A DNA stretch of 64,000 bases from Aralia elata (taxonomy: Eukaryota > Streptophyta > Magnoliopsida > Apiales > Araliaceae). The position numbers were made by a program, and so were the translations under genes. Positions within the stretch are counted from its first letter, which is position 1. The number at the start of each line of letters is the position of its first letter. The stretch covers positions 744,001-808,000 of the forward strand of contig JAVJAP010000204.1 of the NCBI GenBank assembly GCA_034770075.1. The letters run 5' to 3'. Shown here piece after piece: positions 10,940 through 22,408 of the stretch. The notes beneath the pieces were generated by a model, which did no database searches, had not been told where the DNA came from, and saw only the letters and a program-made list of their open reading frames with translations.

Positions 10940-12150
10940 CTCCCAGCATGCCAAGTATTTTTGACTTATGTTTCATCCATTGCTCAAAGCCGGTAAGTTC
11001 TTGGCTTTGGCACCTCTATGACCTCATAGGGTCCCTCCTAGTTGGGCATTAGTTTTCTGAGGTTTTGGGGCGATGATGCTTCTACCTCTCGAAGAACTAA
11101 GTCCCCAACTTCAAACTTCCTCAACTTCACGCCTTTATTATAATGTCTAGTCGTTCTACTTTGGTAGACTGCTAGCCTTACCATGGCCGACTCCCGAACA
11201 TCCTCTAACAGATTAAGATTGAGGCGAATGCCTTCATCGTTGTATAATTCTTTAAACTGGCTGACCCGGAGTGAAGGAAAGCCAATCTCTACTACAATAA
11301 GAGCATCTGTCCCATAGGCCAGTTTATACGGTAAATCGCCTGTTCTAGTTCGAGGGGTGGTCCGATATGCCCATAGAACACTAATCAACTCCTCGGGCCA
11401 TCTCCCCTTAGCTTCATCCAACCTTCTTTTAATCCCATTAAGTAGAGTCATGTTGGTGATTTCTACTTAGCCATTAGATTGAGGATGGGCAACCGAAGTC
11501 TTCCGATATTGTATACCCAAATCCTTCAAAAACTCTTCAAACTTTGACCCCACAAATTGGTGATCGTTGTTGGACACAACTACCATCGGAATGTCGAACC
11601 GAAATACGACGAATTCCTTGAGGAACGTAAGGCATTCTTGTTCCGTGATCGACCGAAGCAGTTTTACCTCTACCCACTTGGTCATGTAGTCGATGGCCAC
11701 TATCACAAAGCTAACATGTCCTTTTGTCTTTGGCAGTGGTCCCAATATATCAACTCCCCGCACAGCGAATGAGATCGGGGATAGGACTGAGTATAACTCT
11801 TCGGGGGGCTGATGAGGAATGGAACTGTTGAGCTAGCATTTGCGACACTTTTGCACATATTCCTTAGCCTCTTGGAAGATCATCGGCCATTAATACCCTT
11901 GCCGAAGCACCTTATATGCCAAAGCCTTGGCCCCATGTGATCCCCACAGATTCTTTCGTGCACTTCCTGAAGTACGTAGTCGGCTTCGGACGGGACCAAA
12001 CACTTTAACAAAGGAGAAGTGAAGGCTTGTCGATACAGATCCCCATCGATAAGCATGAAGTTCGAACTCCTGTACTTTATCTTTTTTGCCAATACTCGGT
12101 CCGAAGGTAAGACGCCATCAGCGAGATAGCTTATATAGGGCGTCATCCAA
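10940..12150 (-). pseudogene. pol: Integrase region of element A, decayed
   Basis: Integrase joins retrotransposon cDNA to host DNA in the nucleus. On the minus strand the N-terminal zinc-binding part (12146-11880), the core (11763-11467, DILGPLPK, AIDYMTKWVE) and the C-terminal part (11451-10940, LWAYRTTPRTRTG, EVGDLVLREVE, NTWHAGRL) are present in order but in separate frames. The segment around the second catalytic aspartate reads VVVSNNDHQF where element B has SDNGRQF, so that aspartate is lost. A stop follows HPQSNG, just before the catalytic glutamate. The C-terminal extension matches Tat elements and has no chromodomain. Confidence 0.85.
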
Positions 12151-12158
12151 CAATCTGA

Positions 12159-13140
12159 TCATTCTACCACTAGCACCTCTGACCCCCGAACACTTGGTGA
12201 ATCTAAAACTTTCAGATACATTAACCCACTAAATGAACTTACGTCCGTTGTGGCCAACCTGGCCAATGCTTCGGCCACTATGTTGACCAACCGATCTGCT
12301 CCGTGAAGGGTATACGAGCTGAAGTATTGAAGCCGATCTTTAACTTCTGCCAGATACTTAGTTATCTTTGCCCATCGTGCTTCATACTCCCCCGAAATCT
12401 GCTTGACCACTAGTTGAGAGTCACTAAAGATGATCAGCTTCTGTACCTCAAGACTCTTGGCCAACCGTAAACCTGCCAATATGGCTTCACACTCAACCTG
12501 ATTGTTGGTCGCTCTGAATCCGAAACGAATGGCTTACTGCACCTTTAACCCTTCTAGACTCGTCAAGATCACACCTGCCCCACTTACATCTGAGATCGAC
12601 GACCCGTCAACATACAGAGTCCATGACGTCTAGATTGGCGTAATATCTGAAACTGAACCCACCATCACCGGCTGACCAACTAAATTAGGTTCGGAAAATG
12701 AACACTCTATCACAAAGTCGGCTAGAGCCTGACCTTTGATTACCGTCCGAGGATGATACTCCAGCATAAACTATGTCAACTCCATAACCCATGCTGCCAA
12801 CCGACCCAAAAGTTTTGGCTTGCTCAAGACCTTCTTCAAAGATTAATCTGTGTACACCACGATTAGCCTTCCTTGGAAAAAATAACGGAGCTTTCGGCTA
12901 GCTATAACCAAGGCATAGGCGAATTTTTCCAGGTTCGGATACCTCGTTTCTGCATCCCTAAGAGCATGATTGACATAATAAATGGGCTATTTCTTTCCTC
13001 CCGCTTCGCGAACCAATACTGCCCCGACGGCTAATGAGCTCGCCGCCAAATACATATAAAAAGGCTCCGAAGGGATCGACTTCATCAGTAGGGGCGCCGA
13101 TGACAAATATTTCTTTATTCTCTGAAAGGCGTCCTCACAT
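12159..13140 (-). pseudogene. pol: RNase H plus archaeal-type RNase H of element A, decayed
   Basis: Two RNase H-like regions follow the reverse transcriptase. The downstream one (12479-12159 and the bases just 5' of it) carries GLRLAKSLEVQKLIIFSDSQ, LVVKQISGEYEA and YLAEVKDRL, the archaeal-type RNase H typical of the Tat lineage. The upstream one (about 12740-13140) is the ordinary domain, with stops. They degrade the RNA strand of the RNA-DNA hybrid during cDNA synthesis. The matching region of element B (22409-23371) is a single open frame and confirms the assignment. Confidence 0.8.
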
Positions 13141-13299
13141 TCCAAAGTTCATTAAAAGGTTTTCTCATTCTTTGGGCCTTTCAACGTGTTGAAGAATGGC
13201 AGACATCTCTCTACCGACTTGGACATAAATCTCCTTAACGAGGCTATCCGACCAGTCAACTGCTGCACATCCTTAAAGGTTTGAGGAGATTTCATATCT

Positions 13300-14330
13300 A
13301 AGACTGCCTATATCTTCTCCGGATTTGCCTCGATGCCCCTTTTCCTTACCAAGTGCCCAAGAAACTTACCCGATCCGAGGCCAAAGGTGCACTTCGTCGG
13401 GTTCAACCTGATATTATAGTCTCGAACCGTCTGAAAGCAGTCCTCCAAGTCATCTAAGTGTTGTCTAACAGAAAGGATCTTGACAATCATATCGTCTACA
13501 TAAACCTCCATGCTTCGGCCTAACTTCTTCTTGAACACGTGGTTCATCATCCTCTGATAAGTGGCACCGACATTCAATAATCTGAACGTCATTTTCTTAT
13601 ATGCATAGATCGCCCGATGCATTATGAAGGTCGTCTTTGGGATATCTTTCTTACATATTGAAATATGATTGCATCCCAAAAAGGCATCCACGAAGCTCAA
13701 CAATGCGTACCCCGATGTTGCATCAATCAGTTGGTCAATATGCGGAAGTGGGTAGAAGTCCTTCGAACAAGCGTTGTTTAAGTCAGTATAGTCAATGCAG
13801 ATCCTTCACTTCCGCTCTGCTTCTAAACTAACACCATGTTCACCAACCACTCAGGGAAGTTAACACCATGTTCACCAACCACTCAGGGAAGTTAATCTCA
13901 TAGATGAAGTCGTTCGCTAATAACTTGGTCACCTCGTCGTCAATAATTTTTTGTCATTCTGGAGCGAAGATCATCCTCTTCTGTCGAACTGGCTTTTTGG
14001 TGGGGTCTACGTGTAGCTTGTGCATAACAACCTCCTCATCAATCCTAGGCATGTCACTGGGCTCCCAAGCGAAGATATCTGCATACACCAGAAGCAGGTC
14101 AACCAACCCTGTCCTGAATGGCTCTTGCAACCCCGAACCATTCTTTATAGTCTTTTCCTTCTTCCCTGGGATCAGCTCAATATCCTCTGTCTCTTCGACT
14201 GGCAAGGCGAGAGGTTCTGTATTCCCTTCAGTAAATGGCTCGACCTCAATCGCCATGGTCTGCTTTTGTTTACTCATACCAACAGCCGAAGATATTAACG
14301 AATTTCTATAGCATCTCCGAGCCAAGTCCT
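13300..14330 (-). pseudogene. pol: Reverse transcriptase of element A, decayed
   Basis: The minus strand carries a linker (14325-13954: EPFRTGLVDLLLVYADIFAWEPSD) and the fingers-palm region (13703-13308: DIPKTTF, IYAYKKMTF, MEVYVDDMIVK, LNPTKCTFGLGSGKFLGHLV). The catalytic YVDD is intact. A perfect 32-bp tandem duplication (13829-13860 and 13861-13892) shifts the frame between linker and palm. Stops at several points remove function. It is collinear with 23519-24762 of element B. Confidence 0.88.
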
Positions 14331-14339
14331 GATCTCCTT

Positions 14340-14680
14340 TAAGGTTTTTATCTTAAAGTGTGGGATAGAGGTCACCGCCTGAAACGCCATCAACGTCGGC
14401 CTCCCCAGAATAGCGTTGTACACCGAATCCACATACACAACGAAGAACTTGACAATGACCTCTACCTGTTGAGGAGTCGTCCCAAAGATGACTGGCAACT
14501 CGATGGTCCCTGCTACCTGAACCAGATCATTACCAAAGCCGTACAATGGAGGCTCTTACCCGCCTCCATTTTCCTCTCTCCCAGGTCTAACCTTCGATAA
14601 GCATGAGCATACAGTATGTCGACCGATGAGCTATTATCGATCATGATTCACCTCATATCCATGGACCTGACTTGGGCAGT
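14340..14680 (-). pseudogene. pol: Aspartic protease of element A, decayed
   Basis: The retropepsin-like domain processes the Gag-Pol polyprotein. The minus strand reads IDNSSSVDILYAHAY (14650-14600), then GNDLVQVAGTIELPVIFG, then VYNAILGRPTLMAFQAV. In element B the active site reads IDNGSSVYILYAHAY; here the glycine of the D-x-G core is a serine, so the site is damaged. It lies 5' of reverse transcriptase, as in all Ty3/gypsy elements. Confidence 0.8.
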
Positions 14681-16680
14681 GATAGCCAATGCCCCTTCCT
14701 GCGGCTCAATAGGCTCCGATAGATAATCCTCATCACAGCGCCAGGGTACAATGGCTCCCTCCTGGCAGGTTATTCAAACACAGTCATAACCGAATCTAGT
14801 ACTCCGCATCTTTTCTTTCTTATTACCTTCCCAACTAAATAACCAATTATTACACTGACCACCCCCCGAACTGTTAGAGCCTGTATGGGTTGAGTTTGGG
14901 GGTTCGGCTTGATGTTATTGTTATTTTTCGTCCTTCTCGACCCCCCTCGCCCAGCAACGTATTGGATTAACTCTCCATTCTGTACATTCTTCTCAATCAA
15001 CTCCTTTAAGTTCTGGCAATCTTTAGTGGAGTGTCTCGATGTCCCAGTCAGTGTTCAGGGAGGTGTACACTTTCTCAACCTTTCAGTTTGAGAAGTACGG
15101 ACGGCCTCTTCCTGATCCCTCACCAAAATTCTTCTTCGGCCATACCTCCGTCTTGTTATGATTGTTTGATTGAGAATAAACGTTTTTATCCCAATCCTTT
15201 GGTTTCTCTGATGACTACGGATGCGGCTTAATACTCCCCATGGCCTCTTCCACTGTGATTAAGCCTTTGGCCTTGTCATATGCCTCTGCCAGACTCTTTG
15301 GGGCGTTGAACATCATGTCCTTTACCAGTTTTTTAGACTTTACTATGTCCAACCCCGTGCTGAAGTAACCGAGGGCCTGTGCATCGTTCAGGTCTGTCAC
15401 CGCACCAACCGCCTCTCAGAACCGTTTCACATACTGGCCTAAGGACTCATTCGAATATTGTCGTACCTACATCAGGGAAGTAGTAGGCTTCCCTCTCCTT
15501 TTGTTACTCCTAAACCGGCTATAAAACTTGTCATAGAGTTCCTTCCAAAATGATATTGAGCTTGGGGCTAGAGACATCATCCATTATCGAGCCTCTTTCC
15601 TCAAAGTGGAAATGAACATCTGACACTTAGCCACTTCGGAGTAATCATAGTATTTCATCAGTCGGTCGTAGGCCTGGCTATGATCATAGGGATCCCTCGA
15701 TCTGTCAAAGCTCTCCATATGAGGGGCCTTCTTCTTCGGATTGGCCCTAACATGATCAATCTCCAATGAAAAATGTGATGTAGGGTCAATCGAAATCTCT
15801 TCCTGGTTGACCGCTGCGAGCATCTCCTCGAGCTCCACAATTCTTTGGGTTAACGCCTCGGGGTCTTTTGTTCGGTGGGACGGCTCATGCCTGCCCCGAA
15901 CTTGAACTCGAGAGGCCGCTCGCCTCTTCCTTTCGGATCTTCCACTGTCTTCATTACGTGCCTCCCGAGAATGGCTTATGTGCCTATTCCTTTCCTGAGA
16001 GCGGCTTTTGAGCCTACTTCTCTCCTGGGATCGGCTTCGTCGCCCGACCCTTTCTCGTGAGCGGCTCCTAGGCCTACTCCTATCTTGGGATTGGCTTCGT
16101 CGTCCGACCCTCTCTTGAGAGCGGCTCTGTCGCCTGCTCCTTTCTTGGGATCGGCTCCGTTGCCTGACCATTTCCTAGGAGCGACCCTGTCGCTTGCTCC
16201 CCTCTTGGGATCGGCTTCGTCGCCTAACTATCTCCTGTGAGTGGCCCTGTCGCCTGCTCCCTTTTTGGGATCGGCTTTGTCGCCTGACCCTCTCCTGAGA
16301 GCGACTCTGAGGCCTGCTCCTATCACGCCAAGAGCTATCCGAACGACGTATCTCGGATTGGCGCCTGGCGATATTTCCCGACTCTGATGACGACTAGAGG
16401 AAGCTTCCCCTTCTTTTAGTAGAAACGCCAACTATTTTTTCAAGTCTATTTGCTGAAGGTGTATGGCCTCTACAATGCCTTTTTTAGAGGTAGGAAATAA
16501 CTTTCTTCGGACAATCGCCGTTCATGGCTCGGTTGGACCCACAGAATGACTTTGGGGGCCCAACCGATCTAATATGCTTTTTGACGGTCCCAGCCTATCC
16601 CTAACCGAACCCCTGGGTTGAGAAAGACCAGTGGTGGATTTTTCATATGCTGGGACCGATTTTGACTTGTTGAACACCAT
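14681..16680 (-). pseudogene. gag: Gag of element A with RS-rich repeat, decayed
   Basis: The start at 16680 (MVFNKSKSVPAYEKSTTG) is collinear with the start in element B at 31416 (MVLNKGKTVSAYDKSTAD). A serine-arginine-rich repeat follows (16330-15950), then the conserved Gag core: YDYSEVAKCQMFISTLRKEA (about 15640-15580) and LGYFSTGLDIVKSKKLVKDM with GLITVEEAMGSIKP (15400-15215). Stops separate these pieces. A basic, asparagine-rich linker (15000-14770) leads to protease. No clear CCHC zinc knuckle could be picked out. Confidence 0.82.
15950..16330 (-). repeat. 60-bp tandem repeat coding an RS-rich domain (element A gag)
   Basis: About six units of 60 bp, each made of two 30-bp half units, follow each other without spacing. 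They are in frame in the Gag N-terminal half and code runs such as RSRSQERVGRRSQSQD. The result is an arginine/serine/glutamate-rich stretch like the RS domains of splicing factors. Copies differ by point changes. Confidence 0.85.
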
Positions 16681-16731
16681 TATTACGGATCAAGAAATTT
16701 CAAGTGATTGAAAAATTACTAAACACTAAAG

Positions 16732-16749
16732 GCCCTCCTTCTAGCGCCA
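16732..16749 (-). promoter_or_regulatory. Primer-binding site of element A
   Basis: Directly after the LTR end (TTAACA) the minus strand reads T then TGGCGCTAGAAGGAGGGC. The same word is at the same place in element B (31466-31483). It starts TGG as tRNA-complementary sites do. I cannot assign the tRNA with certainty. Confidence 0.65.
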
Positions 16750-16750
16750 A

Positions 16751-17282
16751 TGTTAACGCCAAGATTCGTCTGCACGTCCTAATCACCAAAAGCACGTCAA
16801 TCCTGTACAGAAACGATACCAGACCTAGGGAGCCTGGCGGTTTTAGCCACTAGGGGATAGCTCCGGTGTGAGAATAAGTACAAACTGAATAAGGTTTTAA
16901 CAATGGAGGTTTTAAGTTCTAGTGTTATGTAAAAGATTGATTACCTATGAGGTTGTAGGCTTGTATTTATAGTCATCACACTGCCATCGTCACGCCTATC
17001 CCCGAATAGTAACTAGGACTCCTCATTAGGTCAAATGCCTTAATGGGATTAGATTGGACCTCCGTTAAATAAGGTAGGCGCCGAATTGTATCATGACATC
17101 TACCTTGAGAGTTGGGATTTTCTGATATTCTAACTACTCTAACCGCCACAAGGGACCCCCACGTGGGGTGGTTCCACTCATGTGGGTTATGGCCCACCAT
17201 ATCGTCGGGCCCAATACTCTACCATACCTTTGGGCCTAACAAATCATCATTACATTTGGGCCTGATAAATCACGCCCTAACA
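16751..17282 (-). repeat. 5' LTR of element A, 532 bp
   Basis: It is bounded by TGTT and AACA and is a copy of 6089-6621. On the minus strand it contains a TATAAATAC-like promoter word (from about 16972) upstream of the probable transcription start. Confidence 0.9.
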
Positions 17283-18190
17283 CTTTCCAAATTTTTCATT
17301 CCTCTAAACTGCATCTTCCCTTTGTTGATCCGACAACAAACTCAACTTTGTCTCACTCTCAATCCTTGTTGGTATGCAATTTACACAAAAGAAATTTCCA
17401 ACATTAGTTTCCGGCAATGGTGGGACCATTATAGGCATACCACCTGAAGCAAAACAGATGGAGTAAACAAGCCTGAATTTGATCTAGATGTCACGGCTAC
17501 AACACATTTATAAAGAAGTGCAGTCAGAACGTCAAGTCGGGTGGGCTTTTCATTCTCTGGTTGTCATGAATCGCCACAGCAGCCTTTAGTTTTAAAATCT
17601 TTAAGTTATTGAACACAAATTCCTTTGTGATCCAATAATTTTCGGGACACAATGTCTTGAGCCATAATTGAACCATCATCACATGATTGTGGCAACCTGT
17701 AAATGAAATAAGGAGGATGAACTTGTAGTAACTCATGGTGAACACCTGACTGGCATGACAAAGTTGCCCAGTATTTTAAAAAATGAGAATAAAGTGCATC
17801 CATCATCAATTATGTGCGACATGGTCACTGCTATGGCTATTCCTTCGCAATCAAAATGGTTATGTTCAACAACCATTAGACAAAAATCTTTATCAGGTAA
17901 TTTACCCCACATTAATCCGGGTGGAAAGAGGTGACCTAAACCTCCTTCACCCTTTTCCGAAGTTTTGTCCAGAACTTCGAATAGCCTACATCTGATTCGT
18001 GCTTCCACAAAATCAACACCTTCGTCACAACAATTGACATGGGAACCAGACCTTAGCCTTCATGCATATAGGTGGTATTTGGTCAGGGTTTCAGATAAGG
18101 AGTGGTTGAGTCGATGTGATATTGTTGTCTAGTAATTTCATATTGTATAGGAAAATACCCATCAGGGCTATGGTAATTTCAGATCAGATC
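17283..18190 (-). pseudogene. BAHD acyltransferase pseudogene, middle piece with HxxxD motif
   Basis: On the minus strand from 18190 come RLNHSLSETLTKYHLYA, a stop where the family has the AGR turn, then CDEGVDFVEARIRCRLFEVL, LMVVEHNHFDCEGIAIAV and SHIIDDGCTLFSFFK. The last contains the catalytic HxxxD (HIIDD) of BAHD acyltransferases. After a frameshift WITKEFVFNNLKILKLKAAV and, in another frame, PTRLDVLTALLYKCVVAV correspond to the segment between HxxxD and DFGWG. The gene has no visible intron. Its N-terminus lies at 31964-32140 beyond element B and its C-terminus at 6088-5853 beyond element A. Multiple stops and shifts show it is dead independently of the insertions. Confidence 0.88.
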
Positions 18191-18669
18191 TGTTAACGCC
18201 AAGATTTTGCCGCGCGTATAATCACTGAAATACACGCTGAATCCTGCACATAAACGAAACCACACTTAGGGAGCTGACGGCTTTCGCCGCCAGGGAATAG
18301 TTCCGGTGTGAGAATAAGTACAAGTCGTTCAAGGTATTAACAATAGAGGTTAAACACTTTAGTGAGCAAAAAGTCGTTACCTGTAAATCTAAGGTTTAGC
18401 CTTGTATTTATAGATGATCACTCCACCTTTAACGCCCTATTTCCCCTCTGCAATTGAACTCCTAATCATGGTAATTACCTATGATTGGATAGAACACAAT
18501 CTCCTTAAAGAAAAGAAGTCGGATAAATCCTGACTCTTTCCTTAGGAACTGTAATTTACATACAATTAGGAATCCTAGATTCCTTAAAATCCGCATACTA
18601 CCCAAAATAAATTCCCACATGAACTGCAGCCCACCCCAACCATTGGGCCCAAGTGAACACATCTCAACA
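18191..18669 (-). repeat. 3' LTR of element B, 479 bp
   Basis: It is a copy of 31485-31963 with TGTT/AACA ends. On the minus strand the bases just before it (18670-18683) read as a purine tract, CTGGGGGGAAA, the plus-strand primer. Confidence 0.92.
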
Positions 18670-18995
18670 TTTCCCCCCAGTCTTACATTACAATGGATCA
18701 TTGAATGAAAGAATCAAAAGCCCAATAACTATCATTAGAAAACCCAAATCCTACAACTTTGGCAAACTAACCAACCCATACCGTCAGGCCCCACCATTAT
18801 TACATACCCCAGCTATCTCGTCGCTTTTGGGGAAACGCGCTGAACCCAAAAGCCAATTAACCCCAAAAACCCCCACTTCCCCAAAATCAACCGCCATATC
18901 CCCAAGCTCCATTTCAAACTGTGTATCCCTCCTCTTCGTCTACCACATCTCTGCAACTGTTACCCCCTCCGGCGAAGAACTCCTACTGGTCAATA

Positions 18996-21275
18996 ATGGC
19001 AAGCTCCAATATCCCCGTCAACAACCCCTCCACCTCCCCTATAACAAACCCTAACCCTACCTCCACACAATCACCCATCTCAATCCCCCCCGAAGTCGCT
19101 CCTAACCAAATAGACACCACCCCATCAACCATGCCCCCCGCCGTCAACACACCACCCAACGCCTCCTCATCCGCCACCTCATCACCCATTAGAACCGAGG
19201 CTGAAAGGAATACATTAAAAATGCTACAAGAATATTCATCCGAAAAAGCATACATCCCACACAAATCCACCAACAATTCCTCCTTCCCCTCAGTCACGAT
19301 CTCCGCTCTCCAAATCTGGACGAGAGAATGTATCAACTTCCCAACGGCTGGACCGCCGTCTCAAAATATGCTCTAAGATATGGGGTCTGATTCCCTCTCC
19401 ACCCCTTTATCCTCACATTCCTCAACTTCATCGGGTTTAGGCTCGTCCAATTGGTCCCAAATTCCTTCATTCACCTAGTATATTTCATCGCCTTCTGCTA
19501 AGAATGCAGTGTGGAGCCCTCCAGAGAAGTGGGGTTTCGTCAAATCAACAAACAACCAAACAAAGCAGCCCAAAAACGCTCCTTGATGAAAACTCCCACC
19601 AGCAACAAAAGTTGGCACTCCCATTGATTCTACATTAGAGGACCCGAAACTCCCAAAATCTCCGACTAGGCCGAAGCCTCCAGAACTAATGTCATTTTAG
19701 ACAAATTTCCCCGAAGTCGAGTTGAAGAGCTAATCCAACTTGTGGCCAAAATGCCCGAAGAAGAGTGGAACATAGACCTCCTAAACGACCAAGCGTGGCT
19801 ATATAACCACAAACGTAAGCCAAATCTGATCCACCAACTCTCATATTAAATCGTCACAATCCCTACATAACTCTTTCTTGTATGCAGTTTCCCTCATCAA
19901 GCCGAAGCCCATCGAAGATATCGGCTAAACATCTTCGTCGATGAAACACCCCGAAGATATTCCTGAGTCGACCGAAGAAGCAAACCCTTACACCACCCAG
20001 CCATTGGAAGCGTCGATTCTTGCAGAACCGATCACCACCATTCCACCACCACTGCCTTCGATACCCGATGCCGAACCTTCCATTTCCATCCTCACACCGA
20101 ATATCACCGAAAAAAGCCTGCTCGAGATAACGGCAGCCGAAAAAGATGCCTTATTCAAAAAGAAACGAAGGCTAGTCAAAGCACACACCAAAAAACCACC
20201 CCAACACTTGACCACCAATCCTACCCAACCCCCCGAACTAAACATCATCCAACCCGATGCACCTGAACCTCCAGAACCCATCAACCCTGAAGCCCCTTTA
20301 CAAAAACGCAAAGAGAGGGCCAAATCCTCTTCTGCCCCTCCCCCCAAAAAACCACATACAGAAACACCCCCTGATCCCCAACCACCCCAACAATCAACCA
20401 ACATCCCTTCAACCGAATCGCCCTCCCTGACTGACGAAGTACGAGAAATTCGGGAGCTTTGAACCACAATGTCTTTGTGGCCCGATGACCCCAAAGATTA
20501 CCCACTGAAACTCTTTCAGTATTTCAACCTTCCGAAGGATGAGGGCAGATTCAAAGACATCACAACTGAAGAGCTGATCTATGCCAACTCTATGCACATA
20601 GGACGAGTAAGCAAAACTGCCCCCAGACATTTGCTATATGCTTTGTTTTTATACACCGTACATCGAACTAACCAAACTTAAATTGCAGTCAAACGCCGTC
20701 CTTACCCAAACCCACCGTCATCTAGAAAAAATGAGAAATAAGGAAGAAGAACTAAAGGCCAAAATTGCCGACCTCCAACAATGTATAGAAGCCATAAAGT
20801 CAGGCTTCGAGAAAGAACGAAGTCTTCATGCCAATACCACCTACCGCTGCGACGAGCTGGGAAAAGAACTAAAGAAAACCAAGTGGCAGCTCTCCGAAGT
20901 AGCCGAAAAAAGAGAACAACTCCTGGTCTAACGAACCAAAGATAAAAACAAAATAAGTATAATGGAAAAAATCCATTACAAGCTTGCAGAATCGGCTTAA
21001 GATGGTTCACTTCCAACTAGCTGAATTGCTGAAGGAACTCAACGACCTAAAGGCACAAGGGCCACCCTTGACCGAAAAGACTAAGCAGAAACTGATCTCT
21101 AAATATCGCCGATCCCTCAAATTGACCGAAAAAGTCCTGAAATAATATGGCGACGAGTACTCCAACGCCCGACAAAAAGACAAAGCTAAGATACTTGTTG
21201 CTGGATTAGACCCGTCCATCCTAGACTCTTCGGATGATGAATTCGACACCGAAAAAAACCCTCCCCCTCAGTAAT
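18996..21275 (+). pseudogene. Antisense additional ORF of element B (plant 'gypsy-type transposon' domain protein)
   Basis: It is antisense to gag-pol, between integrase and the 3' LTR. The first exon starts with MASSNIPVNNP at 18996 and continues openly to 19376 with a proline/serine/threonine-rich N-terminus. In shifted frames the same domain as in element A follows (GWTAVSKYALRYGV, LVQLVPNSFIHLV, YFIAFC), then EEEWNIDLLNDQAWLYNHK. An intron is likely at 19815-19887 (GTAAGC...TGCAG), aligning with the one in A. A proline-rich linker (19941-20462) leads to a second probable intron (about 20607-20690, ending TTGCAG) and a coiled coil (20700-20930, KMRNKEEELKAKIADLQQ). The end is an acidic tail, DSSDDEFDTEKN. 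Frameshifts and a few stops are present. The function is unknown. Confidence 0.72.
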
Positions 21276-21428
21276 AGATATTATATTTTTTTCTTATATT
21301 CATGTAACAACACTCCAAATGTACAAATTGCCAATAAAATGAAAATTTTCTCGTTTTAGAGCAAATCAACTTTATTTCATTAGTGAATAATAGAAATTAC
21401 ACAAGAACACATTGAGAAGCTACATAAC

Positions 21429-22349
21429 TTATTGGTAATAATGCCTAAGTCTCCCAGCATGCCATGTATTCTTTATCTCTGACCCATTCATCGCCCGAAG
21501 CCGGTAAGTCCTTGGCTTCAGCACCTCAATAACTTTATAAGGGCCCTCTAAGTTCAGCATAAGTTTACCTGAATCCTGGGGGGCAGACGCCTCAACCTCT
21601 CGAATAACCAGATCCCCGACTTCAAACCTCCGCACCTTAACCCCCTTGTTGTAATGGCGAGCCGTTCTCTGCTAGTAGACCGCTAGCCTTACCAAAGTTG
21701 ACTCCCGAACCTCATCTAACAAATCTAAATTAAGTGGAAGACCTTCATCGTTGTAAAGCTTCTTGTACTGACTGACCCTGAGCGAAGGAGACCCAATCTC
21801 GACTGGGACAACAGCATCAGTAACATATGCTAATCTGAATGGCGAGTCGCCCATTGTGGTTTTAAGAGTAGTCTGATATGCCCATAAAATGCTAAGTAAC
21901 TCTTCGGGCCATCTTCCCTTGGCCTCGTCCAACCTTCTCTTAATACCATTAAGCAACGTGCGGTTAGTGACTTCGACCTGAACATTAGACTGAGGGTGAG
22001 CAACCAAAGTCTTTCTATGCTGGATCCCCAAATCACAACGAAACTTTTCAAATTTCGAACCCACGAACTGTCGACCGTTGTCAGATACCACAACTGTGGG
22101 AATCCCGAAGCGAAACACCACAAACTCTTTAAGAAATATTAGACATTCCTGTTCTCTGATCGCCCGAAGGTGTTTGGCCTCAACCCACTTGGTCATATAA
22201 TCAATCGCAACAATCATGAAACTGACCTGACCCTTTGCCTTCGGCAATGGCCCCAAAATATCCACCCCCAAATAGTGAACGAAAATGGGGATAAAACAGA
22301 AAAAAGTACTTCGGGCGGCTGATGAGGAACCGGACTGTTCAGCTGACAC
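21429..22349 (-). pseudogene. pol: Integrase of element B, nearly complete
   Basis: The minus strand reads DILGPLPKAKG, then AIDYMTKWVEAKHL with the first catalytic aspartate, SDNGRQFVGSKF with the second, and NVQVEVTNRTLLNGIKRRL with the glutamate. The DDE triad is therefore present. LWAYQTTLKTTMGDSPFRLAY follows. A stop near 21672 separates the C-terminal part (21635-21429: RRFEVGDLVIREVE, NTWHAGRLRHYY). The start is also damaged near 22349, between the zinc-binding domain and the core. Length and order match Tat-lineage integrases without a chromodomain. Confidence 0.88.
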
Positions 22350-22408
22350 TTAACGCACTTCTAAACAAACTCCTTAGCCTTTTTGAAAATGCTAGGCCAA
22401 TAATAACC

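Larger units (their letters stand above)
6089..17282 (-). mobile_element. Element A: Tat-lineage Ty3/gypsy retrotransposon
   Basis: Both LTRs (6089-6621 and 16751-17282, TGTT...AACA) are present. The minus-strand order is LTR, primer site, gag with an RS-rich repeat, protease, reverse transcriptase, two RNase H domains, integrase, then an antisense ORF and the 3' LTR. The second, archaeal-type RNase H marks the Tat (Ogre/Retand) lineage. Flanking five-base words CTTTT (6084-6088) and CTTTC (17283-17287) look like a target duplication with one later change. Without the 1.58 kb foldback MITE inside it the element is about 9.6 kb, the same as element B. It sits within the BAHD pseudogene. All its reading frames are broken. 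Confidence 0.9.
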
